Assembly: GCA_025201765.1 (NCBI GenBank)
Contig: MU623529.1
Span: forward strand, 1-51,488
Length of the DNA stretch: 51,488 bases
Source of the DNA: Daldinia sp. FL1419
Taxonomy: Eukaryota > Ascomycota > Sordariomycetes > Xylariales > Hypoxylaceae
Direction: 5' to 3'
Below are positions 13,132 through 23,054 of the stretch, piece after piece (within the stretch, counting starts at the first letter, position 1; each line of letters opens with the position of its first letter). The notes under the pieces were generated by a model, which did not search any database, was not told the DNA's origin, and saw only the letters and a program-made list of their open reading frames with translations. Made by a program: the position numbers and the translations under genes.

Positions 13132-14833
13132 ATGGACCCACGATCTAGAGGTATCGTGGTCTTCGGAGGTGGTACTGCGACGAATAATCTCGTGGATGTA
13201 TTCGAAAGCATCAGAGAAAACAGGAATTGCTGGCTTAGCTACGTCATACCCATAAGCGATAACGGTGGAAGTTCGTCGGAACTGATTCGCGTGTTTGGTG
13301 GTCCTGGTATATATACGTTAATTTTCTTTAGAGTTGCCTTATGCGCCTTAACCCCTTTTGACTTTTACCCCTTTTCATCTGTAGAAACTAATGACGACGA
13401 ATAGGTATCGGTGATATTCGCAGTGAGTAGCGGGAATTCAGGCATCTATGAATTTACTCTAGACAAACCGGGACCTTAATCTGATATCTTCGTCGCGCAA
13501 CCCCCTTATAGGTCGTTTAGTGCGTCTTATCCCCGGATCAGAAACGGACGCGGAGCGAGCATCACTTAAGGAGTTATTTAACCATCGTCTGTCATCTGAC
13601 CCGACGCAGGCGAGACTACAATGGCTCGATATAGTCGAAGGCCGAGATGTACTATGGACTAACATCGCGAGCGAGAAACGTGAGCTCATTCGGTCTGTCT
13701 TTAACCTCGTCAACCTGGAGATAGTCAAGAGAGCGAGACCTAGTTCCGTGTTTAATTTCTCTAAGGCTAGTATTGGAAATTTGTTCTTGACTGGGTATGT
13801 CTTTCTCTTTTTCTCACCCCCCCCCCAAATTTTTTTTTTTTTTTTAAAAAAAAAAAGAAAATAATACTATTCGTATCATTTACGCCTCATTCTCTTATAT
13901 TTATACGTGCTCTACAGAGCTCGTGTTTTCACCGGCTCCCTAGAATCGGCCATCTATCTTCTTTCTAGTATCTGTAGAATCCCTTCTACAATATCCGCCC
14001 TACCAGCTATCAACAGTAACTTCACGCATCACATCTCGGCCGGCCTGGCCGACGGCACTTATATCACCGGTCAAAACTCCATCTCGCATCCCTCCGCCCC
14101 AACATCCTTGCCCGATGATGAGCATCCACAGCAACAGGCATATCTGCGGTGGGAGATGGACGAGCACGATCGCATTGAGGATGCGACGTTACCGGGGTCG
14201 TTGCCGTCGCTGCGTAAGCAATATATTAATTTTAGTAAAGCCGATGAAGAAGATTTACCTGCGCGCATCGAGCGAATTTGGTATATTAATCCGTACGGCC
14301 ACGAGATTTGGCCGCTTGCGAACCCCAAGGTCCTGGATGCTGTGCGCCGTGCTGGCGCTGTAATCTATAGTATTGGAAGTTTGTACACGTCGATCATACC
14401 GAACTTAGTGCTTCGCGGAGTTGGGGCCGTGCTCGCGGACCCTGGAGTTCGGTATAAAGTGTTGATTCTAAATTCAAGTATAGATCGGGAGACGGGTCCT
14501 AGCGCGTCGCCGTTAACGGCGACTGGCTTCGTCAGAGCCATTGCGCAAGCCGCGGCTCAGAGTCAGGGTGATTTTACCCTTGGTGATGAGAAGGGATTAG
14601 GCAAAGGAGAGGCGAATAAGTACGTTACGCACTTAATTTATCTCGAAGGGGAGGGTGCTCCTAAGGTCAGTAAGGAAGAGTTGGTTGCCCTAGGCATAGA
14701 TTGCATCCGGGTCTACGGGAGGAGAGTAGATGGAATGCTCAAGTACGACGAGGCAGGCCTGACCAGAGCTCTCGAGGCCGTAATAGGCAAGCCGGAGATG
14801 GCAAGAAGCCGTAGAAATACTAGTGGACAGTAA
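13132..14833 (+). CDS. CofD/UPF0052-family protein (yeast YNL011C-like) with an 18-nt microexon
   Basis: Four exons, 13132-13306, 13405-13422, 13512-13794 and 13918-14833, give 463 residues. The N-terminus begins with the Gly-rich phosphate-binding loop VVFGGGTATNNL. It continues with PISDNGGSSSELIRVFGGPG, and exons 2 and 3 supply GIGDIRSRLVRLIPG, the signature order of CofD-like (2-phospho-L-lactate transferase fold) and YvcK-type proteins. Only the 18-nt exon, coding G-IGDIR-S across its junctions, restores this motif. C-terminally, the IPNLVLRGVGAVL segment fits the family. The fungal function is not established; bacterial relatives act in cell-wall and carbon-metabolism control or in cofactor F420 synthesis. 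The gene converges with malate dehydrogenase across about 300 nt. Intron 3 contains long C, T and A homopolymers. Confidence 0.85.
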
Positions 14834-15136
14834 ATGAAACTTGTTTCTCTCTTGTTTTTCTTGTTCGAAGCCGTAATACGAGGGGGAATGTCGTAATATC
14901 ATGTATTTCATCTTTTACTATTGTACATCTCTAGGTACTAAGTCTATCGCGTTTTCCCATGAGACAAGTAGCCGAAGGTCAGAACCAGTTGCAGGCGCAT
15001 ATGTGCATATGGCCATATGACCAAAATATAGTCTACATCATTCGAGTATCCTCATTGACTTCGCTTCTCCTTCGTAATTCTCTGTGCGCACCTTAACCAA
15101 CGCCGAATTCTACCTAGGGTATCTAGATTGTGTTAT
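14834..15136. other. Short intergenic region between convergent genes
   Basis: This 303-nt stretch holds both 3' ends. It contains overlapping CATATG palindromes near 14998-15020. No coding signal is seen. Confidence 0.5.
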
Positions 15137-16345
15137 TTATTTCGGAGGGTTGGAGGCAACGAAGGCAACACCCTTCTCAATATTCTTCTTTAAATCGCCT
15201 AAGCAAGCCTCGAGGAGCTTCTCCTCGTTGGCGTCAACCTCACCAACAGGTAGGATCTTCTCGACGCCGTTGGGTCCGAGCTCGACGCGCGAGGCGAAGA
15301 AGTCGATACCCTGATCCTTGTAGAGAGGGCTGTCGACGAATGTGGGCTCAATGACACCCTTCTCGCCTTGGGAGGCGCGGAGGAGCGACTCGGCCATGCG
15401 TGCACCAGCCATAGCCATAGATAGAGTAGCAGAACCGGCGCCGTCCTTGGCCTTGACGACCTCGTCACCACCAAACTGGACACGCTTCACGAGCTCGGCG
15501 TTGGAGGTTAGGTCGGGGTGGCCGCTCTGGCTAAAGAGAGGGACAATGGTAACACCGGAGTGACCACCAACAACGGTGATCTTCTCGTCCTTAGGATCGG
15601 TACCCTTGAGCTCACTGACAAATCGGCTGGCACGGACAACGTCGAGGGTGGTAACACCGAAAAGGCGCTTGGGGTTGTAGACACCACGGGCCTTGAAAAC
15701 CTCGGCGCAGATGGGGACAGTAGAGTTGACAGGATTGGAGATAATGAGAAGGTTTGCTTCCGGGCAAGACTCAGCAGCTGCCTTGGCGAGATCTCGGACG
15801 ATGGAAGCGTTGGTGTTGAAAAGATCGTCACGAGTCATACCGGGCTTTCGGGGAACACCGGCGGGGATGAGGACGATGTCGCTGCCCTTCAAGGCGCTGG
15901 CAAGGCCGGTGGGGGTGGGGTCATAGCCCTTGACGGTGCTCTTTGTGTTAATGTGAGAGACATCAGCAGCAACACCTGTGCGTCAATTTTCTGTTAGTCG
16001 AGTGCAATTCACCCGGATACGATAAATCAGCTAGCACCATGTTTTTATGATCATATAGCCGCCAATTGGGGAGTGAACCGTACCGGGACCGCCACGGATA
16101 TCGTAGAGAGCAAGCTCGGTTACTCTGGGGTTGAGCTTGAGTAGAAGAGAAAGTGGCTGGCCGATACCACCGGCAGCACCGAGAACGGTGACCTTGGAGA
16201 GCTGGATAGAAGTTAGTTGGTCATTGACGCTTTGCATTATATTTTAATCTAGAATTGAAGCTTAGAAAGATTTACTGACGTTTCGCGCCGAGGCCGAGAA
16301 AGCTCGGCGTTGAACACCACCGAAAACAGCTCGTGCAAGAACCAT
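15137..16345 (-). CDS. Mitochondrial malate dehydrogenase
   Basis: Minus-strand exons 16345-16280, 16201-16084 and 15975-15137 give 340 residues. Exon 1 encodes a basic, Ser- and Arg-containing presequence (MVLARAVFGGVQRRAFSA) typical of mitochondrial import. Exon 2 gives the NAD-binding loop GAAGGIGQPLSLLLKLNPRV. Exon 3 contains VPRKPGMTRDDLFNTNASIV (substrate-binding Arg residues), the LDVVRASRF segment and the catalytic His of GGHSGVTIVPL. The enzyme interconverts malate and oxaloacetate with NAD in the TCA cycle. The intron 1 donor must be GTCAGT at 16279 to keep frame; the better-looking GTAAAT three bases further on would be out of frame. The intron 2 donor is GTACGG. The reading frame is intact and the protein is strongly conserved. 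Confidence 0.95.
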
Positions 16346-17114
16346 TTTGTACTCCTACTTTTTCTTTTTTTTATAAAAAAAGAAAGGAAATATTAACTAT
16401 GTGTTACGATACGTGATAGAGAAAAGACGAGAAGGAGAAAGGATGGTTGTAAGAAACCCGGGTTACGCGAAGTCGAGAGGAGGAGAGAAGTTGAGGTGAA
16501 TAAATTGTTGAGAGAAAAAATCCTCTTGTAGGAGTTAAAGAAAGAAAATACGTACGATTATGCTATTTTTTGCCGATCGACCATAAGATTCTTGGGAAGG
16601 ACCTAACATTGGAAACATAAACTTCCTTGCTTCCATTGTCGGCCCGGGCAGTGCCGGGGGTAGGAGTAGGTAGGTACATCCTCCTACATACTGTACATAC
16701 ATTCAATCAATTCAGGTAGCTACATCCGTATGTCCTGTCTTGCCTTTTATGCAGATACGGTACCAACATATCCTCCCGACGTATCAAGGTTACTAACCCT
16801 GATGCATCTTAGTATGTAAAAGCCACCTTGTCTGACTGGATCGGCGAAAATTCGGTATTTTACTCGACCTTATCTTACCTAATTGCATATGTGCATAGTG
16901 TACCTATCTATATAAGGTACCCACTCAAGGGGAGTACCTATATGTAATTCATCGCGACTAACCTCCAGGGCTTAGGTACCAACAACGTGCTTGTAAGCGC
17001 GCTTTTACAAAGCACCCGCTCTTACCACAACAACAATTATCATATCAGAACAGGCAACGCATTATTCTTGGAGGCTGGAGGATATATATCATATTTTTAT
17101 TAATAACAGCAGTT
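16346..17114. other. Divergent intergenic region
   Basis: This probably carries the malate dehydrogenase promoter and 5' leader (purine-rich on the plus strand, 16360-16540) and the promoter of the kinase-like gene. Several GGTACC words occur around 16660-16980. No gene is seen. Confidence 0.45.
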
Positions 17115-18716
17115 ATGATGGATACGGCGCTTCAGACCTCCCAAAACATTTTCTTTATTCTTCGCGACCACCATATTAAATCGCCCCTTTCTGTACAAAC
17201 CAAAGCAAGAGTAGATTCTAGTACCGAAAGTCAGTATATTAATCCAGAGGGCGAAATGCGAAGCTGCACTCCTTTGCAAGATATAGATTCCTTGTTTGAG
17301 GATCCCCTCGGGTCAACTGATCGTGTTAGTGATAAAGATGGCTCCTTAGACTCCACCGGTATACTCCACCAAGACGACCCGGCCTACGGGCTTCGGTGGG
17401 TTCGAGACGATGGCCCTTTGTCCGTAAGATCTGAGTGGACCGTGGAACCGACGATGGACTCGATTATTCAGACGCTACAGAAAGTGATCGATCCAAACAA
17501 GCACTATATAATTCGCCATTGCTCGAATGGAGCCTACAGCAAAATTTACAGCGTCTCATACGACGGAATACACCTCGTCTTGAAAGTATATTTACCAGTA
17601 TGTCCCAAATCTATGACCGAGAGCGAAGTTGCGACGTTGCGTTGGGTAGACCGAAACACTCGCCTACCCGTTCCCAAAGTTCGTCACTACGATTCTTCGC
17701 GGAATAACCCCATCGGATTTGAGTGGATCTTAATGGATCGGATAGAGGGGTTACCTCTTTTTCAATGTTGGGAATCAATTACCCAAGGTGCCAAAGAACG
17801 CATCGTTAAGCAAGTCGCTGAATATGCCACCATTTGTTTCGTGAAGCAATTTCATGGAGTCGGCAATATATACCCTTTGGAATCGCATCAGTCATATTTT
17901 GAACCCCTAGAGGGTGAGATGGTCTCCATGGCGCTCTTCTAGGGCGAGCGCGCCAGCATACGTCGCCATACGATGCCGTTCCGTACCGCGTTCAAGTGGA
18001 CAAGGTCTCGTTTCCGTCTTATTTCCAGTGAACTCCAATTAAGATCAAACGAATCAACCAACGAAAATCATCGTGAGGTCATATCTAATATGCTAGATCT
18101 CCTCGACCGTTTACGAGAACTAGAAGACAAATTTTTTCAACCTCCCGGACATCCCGACGGTAGTGAGCCGTCGACTTATGTGGATGAGTCAACTGATGAG
18201 GAAGATGCGGAGGCAACAGGCGTGCGCAGTAAATCACATGAACCTACTATGCTTTGGCATGATGATATTTCCCTCGATAACATCTTCGTCGATGAGAACG
18301 GCGTACTCGAAGGTATCATTGGCTGGTCATGTGTTTCTTGCATCCCCCGATATGAAGCTTGCCAATTTCCCGCCTTTCTACATCAGGCCTTTGACCGTCC
18401 AATGGAGCCACGGACTCCTTATAGGGTAACTCGAAGGCAGCCACAAAGCGACGAGGAAATTAACAGATACCGCATGGAGCTAAAGCAATATAAATTAACC
18501 CTCCTGCGCCAGTTATTTATAGACGAGATGATGCAGAGATGCCCGGAATGGGTTGATATATTTTATAAGCAGAGATATCGGAGGGACTATGAAGCTGCAG
18601 TACAGAATTGTGATAACGAGTTCGCATATAAGATAGTGGAAGAATGGGTAGGCGATGTAGAAAGCTCCGGTTCTATTAGTACAGTATGGTCACTTCACGA
18701 GCGTCTGATGAGTTGA
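17115..18716 (+). pseudogene. APH-like kinase gene with one in-frame TAG (pseudogene or editing-repaired gene)
   Basis: The frame is open from the ATG at 17115 to the TGA at 18716 (534 codons) except for one TAG at 17940-17942 (codon 276). Before it are the kinase N-lobe (SNGAYSKIYSV, then LVLKVYLP with the likely ATP-binding Lys) and LPVPKVRHYDSS. After it, in the same frame, come the catalytic loop WHDDISLDNIFV (His 382, Asp 384) and a Cys/Pro-rich C-lobe. The fold is that of fungal aminoglycoside-phosphotransferase-like kinases of unknown substrate. Relatives usually read FFWG at the break, so TAG stands for TGG (Trp). A second oddity is GIIGWSCVS at about residue 403, where the family normally has GIIDWE, so the metal-binding Asp is Gly. 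Without repair the product ends after 275 residues and lacks the catalytic loop. See the findings for the hairpin around the TAG. Confidence 0.75.
17931..17951 (+). promoter_or_regulatory. Hairpin presenting the TAG in its loop (candidate RNA-editing site)
   Basis: GCGCTC at 17931-17936 pairs perfectly with GAGCGC at 17946-17951, leaving a 9-nt loop, TTCTAGGGC, that contains the premature TAG (A at 17941). Two further outer pairs are possible with a 2-nt bulge. Fungal A-to-I editing sites favour an A preceded by U in such loops. The fold is read by eye; no energy was calculated. Confidence 0.4.
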
Positions 18717-18877
18717 TATGGAGTAGTTAACAGTTTTATTGCGCCATGTTCCCTCCTTCTTTTCATCTTCATTAACGAACAAAGATGTACCTATAGCGAA
18801 AACTCCCCAGTAAAAATGAGATACCCTGCCCCTCTTAAAACTAAAAAACAAGGAACCGGTCCAAGTCGACAAGACGC

Positions 18878-19990
18878 TTAATACCCCGTAATGAATGACC
18901 AAAGCTTTCTTACCATTGGGCTCCCCCCCTGAAGCTTCTCTTCCTCGGCAAGGAAATCAATGAAACCATCCGTCATCTCGTCCGCCGTACCACATCCGTC
19001 CTCCGAATATTTAGGAGCACGGGGAACCTCCATGTTCCTGGGGACGACGTGATCGTAATAATCGGCCCGAGATTCCTTCTCGAAATGAGTGTTGCTTTCT
19101 GCGTCTTCCTCAAAGGTGGTTATAGGATTGGCGGCGCTTACCTCTGGATGATACAGAGGGTCCTTGGTACCTTCGTCAAAGTCAAATATGATGTTATCGG
19201 CGGCGGTATCGTTGTAGTATGGTGCGTCGTCCCAGACATTATTCCCGTAGTACGCGGCACTGCTCGTCGTATCACCTACCAAAGGAGGGCCATACTTAAT
19301 GTCTGGTATTTGGCCCATCGCCTTGTCGGCGGTTTGTCGGTAACTGAGCTGATGTTGCTCCTCTATGTATCTTTCTAGTAAGTTCTCTCTATGTTCATAG
19401 TCTGCCATAGTCGGCCGCTTGGTTTCGTCGTATTTTAGAAGAAGTGCATTGACAATCTCTTCAGAGCCAGCCCCATTTCCATTCGCGTCTCGACGGGGGC
19501 TTAGGGGGGGTGGCGAAGGAGGAATATCAACACTTCTTTGGTATAGCCTAAGCTGATAATGATTGTAGACTTCCTGCTGCCACTTCTCATGGTGGAACGG
19601 CGGTATTAAAGCATCGATATCGGCTTGGGTGCAATTGGGGAGGATTAGCAGCTTTTCCAGTCTGTCTGCTGTGTCTACTTCTCTGACAAACTCCTTCTTA
19701 GCTGGGTCCTCAATGCTACACGCTGGCGATCGTCCGGGATATAATCCACAGGCGAATGGTAATTCTCCTAGCAATACAGTTGACGTTGTGTGTTGACAAG
19801 CTCCATGACTACAGAGGTAAACAGAGTCTCTGTAAGATCTGCACCCACAGGCGTGGTAGAATGTTATAAATTGGCAACCATCGCTCGTAGGCTGGGGACC
19901 CCTCAAGTAGTCCTCTCCATCAGACCAATAATCCAACGTCGGAGAGCTAGTTATATAAAACGGTCGGGTTGGTGGGTTTTGGAAAGGCAT
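18878..19990 (-). CDS. Uncharacterised fungal protein with Cys-rich N-terminus
   Basis: A 370-codon frame on the minus strand; I start it at the ATG at 19990, since the frame extends upstream only from a TTG. Residues about 35-100 carry the pattern CQFITFYHACGCRSYRDSVY, then LCSHGACQH and further Cys residues, which suggests a small metal-binding or disulphide module. The remaining two thirds are acidic, low in complexity and probably disordered, with Pro-rich PPSPPPLSPRRD near residue 180. No known domain is recognised. A GTAAGA donor-like site lies just before the C-terminus (GGSPM then VRKLW), so the last residues may really be encoded by a further exon. A long poly-T run lies directly upstream of the start. 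Confidence 0.6.
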   Translation of the reverse strand: MPFQNPPTRPFYITSSPTLDYWSDGEDYLRGPQPTSDGCQFITFYHACGCRSYRDSVYLCSHGACQHTTSTVLLGELPFACGLYPGRSPACSIEDPAKKEFVREVDTADRLEKLLILPNCTQADIDALIPPFHHEKWQQEVYNHYQLRLYQRSVDIPPSPPPLSPRRDANGNGAGSEEIVNALLLKYDETKRPTMADYEHRENLLERYIEEQHQLSYRQTADKAMGQIPDIKYGPPLVGDTTSSAAYYGNNVWDDAPYYNDTAADNIIFDFDEGTKDPLYHPEVSAANPITTFEEDAESNTHFEKESRADYYDHVVPRNMEVPRAPKYSEDGCGTADEMTDGFIDFLAEEEKLQGGSPMVRKLWSFITGY

Positions 19991-20607
19991 CTTGATCAGC
20001 AAGCCGGCTTGCCTGTAATGTAACTCTTTTTTCCTTTTCCTTTTTTTTTTCTTTTTTCTTTTTTTTTTTTTTTTCAGCTCGGAGTGTTAGTCGTAAATAC
20101 CTAACCTACCTACCTCTCTTAGTTGTCTCTTACGATAGGACTTGCTACGAATCAGCATTGGGCTGAGCTTCTTAATAAATGACGGTGAGCGTAGTTTTAT
20201 ATATTTCCGAGTTGGGCGCAGGGCATTGTTTAGAGAGTTCGGGAAAGGAAGGACAAGGATCAGTTCAATTGCATGGTCATCTTGAATATAATGGTTTCAT
20301 TGTGTAGCTCGTACGAGAGACAGTGGGAGTGTTTGTTTTCTTTTGCTTGAAATCCACAATGATGTCCTATGTCCTCCATGAATGACTGCTGGCTAACCCC
20401 CCCTTCCCCCTTTTTTTTTTCTTTTTTTTTCTTATCTAGTTCGCTTTGTTTCGAAATCCGACACTGGAGTGACATGATTATTCAAAGAAGAGGAATGTAG
20501 ACTAGAGAAACCTGCTCATCAAAATGAACTCGTGCTGCCGAAAAGCTACCGCTACCATGCTTCGAATGGATTACACCTCGCTACTTTCCCTCGACTCATC
20601 ATCGAAT
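19991..20607. other. Intergenic region with poly-T runs
   Basis: It contains T-rich runs at about 20037-20074 and 20410-20432. It separates two minus-strand genes. No credible coding frame is seen. Confidence 0.4.
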
Positions 20608-21960
20608 TCAGCCGACCAGCGGAATTACGTCCCCCCAAGTTTGTTGGTTTCTCTCCGGAAGACGGGCTATATAATCACGCCAGAACGGGACGTCGTCTTG
20701 CAGGTCCAAAATTGATAGCATCCACTCCCAACTCTCTAGCCATGGATCTGTTGTCGGTATTCCAAAGGTTCTATTTTGTAAGTGTTGCCTCCACTTGTCT
20801 TTCATCTCTTGATATTGATATGCGATCGATTGAAGCTTCTCGTTAAATTCGGATGCTGGCTTCGAAGCCACCTGAACGAGGCTCGCCACGAGACGAATCC
20901 ATTTCCATGCTAGTTCATAGTCCATCGTACTCTGAAAATGACGAAACTCGATAGTAGTGTGGTCATCCTCTCTCTCGCAAACACCTAGGGCTAACTGTTT
21001 ATTCATACATGTTGCATTTATATTAGACGTCATCGTAGCAAGTGTACTCATATCCTGTGCATGAAGGACAGTCCAGATTCGGTTTTTATCATCCCCCGAG
21101 AACTCTTTAGGGAAGGAATTCGTCTGAGGGGCTGCACGTCCTATTCCTTCGAGTAGTACTTTCTGCCTGAGATTTATGGTGGGCTTCGTTGTCGTGTTAG
21201 AATCTTCAGACGTTGAAACGGAACCTTCCTAAAGGGGATCCGAGTCGGATACCACCATGTTTTCGTCGTTATTGCTTCTAGATCCTGGTATGTTGAACTC
21301 CGCTCTCGACAATACGGATTCTTTTCTCAGTGGTGAGTGCGACCACATATTCCCTCGGTTTTCGTCGCAAAGAGAAAAGAGGCAAGGTTCGAGAAGCCAC
21401 CCAAGAATAACCGTATTTTTGGCAGTCTCTAGTCCAAGCCCATTCTTGACACCGATATGGACGTGAAGTCCAGCTGTGCTATGCGGTAAAGGTTTGAGCT
21501 CTTCGATGGCCTCCTCGCTAGCACTCCTTCCACCGTCGCTGATCGCCGTGATGACAGTTTTCAGCTCGGGACATCCTTGCCTGTCAAAATCGAGGACGCG
21601 AGTAGAAACTTCGAGGCCAACCGCTTGTTTACCACCACGCGTTAGGTTAGTTAGCTCACTGTGGGCCGGTTGGACGGATACGTTCTCGGAGAAGCAGTAA
21701 TAATTCTTCCTCTCCTTATCCTCGATGGGTCCTTTTCCGACATGTCCAGAGTCGTAGTAATATCGATAACCCTTGCCATTGTATTTGCTCGGATTATCTA
21801 GGATACAGGCACAGGGCAAGGGGGCTTCCAGGCGAAACAAATTTTTCATGAAAATTTCGGCCATTGTCCATATTACTCCTTGATTATCATAACGGTCGTA
21901 GCTAACAGAGATCACAGACTCCAGCTCGACGCCGAACGTCAATGCTATTTCGGAAGCCAT
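20608..21960 (-). pseudogene. Fungal amidoligase-like gene with one in-frame TAG
   Basis: The minus-strand frame runs from the ATG at 21960 to a TGA at 20608 (451 codons including both stops), broken only by a TAG at 21231-21229 (codon 244). The N-terminal part begins with FGVELE and contains GLEVSTRVLDF, ELKTVITAISD and TAGLHVHIGV, the usual landmarks of amidoligase_2 proteins (ATP-grasp/glutamine-synthetase-like ligases that join amines to carboxylates). The part after the TAG contains TTIEFRHFQSTMDYELAWKWI, the family's C-terminal signature (IEFR.F..T). The TAG sits in a variable linker, so the original residue cannot be told; TGG or CAG are both one transition away. The natural substrate of fungal members is unknown. 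As it stands the product would lose the IEFR segment. Confidence 0.72.
21224..21235 (-). promoter_or_regulatory. Small hairpin with the amidoligase TAG in its loop
   Basis: On the minus strand CCTT, the loop TAGG and AAGG form a 4-bp stem with the premature TAG in the tetraloop; GGA and TCC further out could pair beyond an internal loop. The stem is weak, so this is suggestive only. Confidence 0.25.
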
Positions 21961-22305
21961 AATGAAACAAACGATTAAATGATGAGTAGGTAAATACCTA
22001 AAGAAGAGAATACCTACCTACCTATAACCTTGATTTTCGTATGAGCGATTAGGCTGAAAATTCTCGGGGTTTGCCACCCAAACCCCCCCTCCCCCTCCCC
22101 CCCTTTTTTTAATTTTTATTTATTTATTTAAGTGCTGCATGGTTTGTTCCTTCTGACTTATTCCGTCTGAAAATGAAGTTACGACGTCTACGTATACGAA
22201 GGTAGATTCAACCCCTTGCCTACCTTCCCATTCGCGGTTGATATAGTTCGTTGGACTATGCTGTTGCTACCTTCCGAATGTCTAGTGTGTTAGTGTGTTA
22301 GTGTG

Positions 22306-22341
<36 letters not shown>

Positions 22342-23054
22342 CTGGTAATTACCTAGGGGGGGAAGAGGGAGACCTCGGATATGTAGGTGCGGACGGTGAT
22401 CATTGGAAACCCCGAGTTGATAGGTATATATTAGCACTTGCGACGGTCAAGGTTCTCGAAAAAAGAAGCTGTAGAGTAGTGATTACCCTCTTAAGATGTT
22501 AAGATATTGTTTCTTTTTGGGGGGGGTTAATACTTAATACTCGCGAGTCGCAATCTAGCTGCTTGTGCTGATCGTATAACCAAAATGACCTATCATGTCC
22601 GTAGAAGAACAGTCGGCTAGAGGCCACCTAGGAGGCAATCTGTAAATATCAAATCTTACCGGATCTAGACCGAATTTTCATTACGGCGAGACTGTTGGAA
22701 AACACTGGAGAGGTAATTAACCAATATATTTATATTCCAGTCTCACATTCCGTTCATCGGTCTGTTCCTTGGAAAAGGAGATTGTTCGCTTCATCATTGA
22801 ACCGGATAGACAACACATACGCGGTTCAGGCAAAGAAAACAACTAGATGTCTTATATGGATTAGATATTAAAGTGGCTTGGACGCTTTCACATTTTTCTT
22901 TTCCTCAGATCAAAGCATCTTCCCACAAGCCTTTTGTATCATTTCGAGCGAACGAACGGAGGTGAACGGACAAGGCGAGTTGTGCGTCCAATACAGAATA
23001 TACAGTGCCTATCCTATAATATCGATACAACTCACTAATTAGCAGTACATCAAG
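21961..23054. other. Intergenic region with GT microsatellite
   Basis: It contains C- and T-rich homopolymers near 22084-22110, the TAGTGTGT/GT repeat at 22283-22340, and no coding frame that I can support. Confidence 0.4.
22283..22340. repeat. Compound microsatellite (TAGTGTGT)n(GT)n
   Basis: TAGTGTGT units run directly into an uninterrupted GT run, so the repeat has probably grown by slippage. Confidence 0.9.

Noticed and set aside
15518..15997. 159-codon plus-strand frame
   Set aside because: Antisense shadow of the malate dehydrogenase exon.
17914..17942. A GTGAGA...TAG mini-intron that would remove the TAG of the kinase-like gene
   Set aside because: It would be 29 nt, too short for a spliceosomal intron, would shift the frame and would delete the conserved VSMALF stretch.
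21229..21252. A GTATCC...TAG mini-intron in the amidoligase gene
   Set aside because: Only 24 nt and without a branch site.
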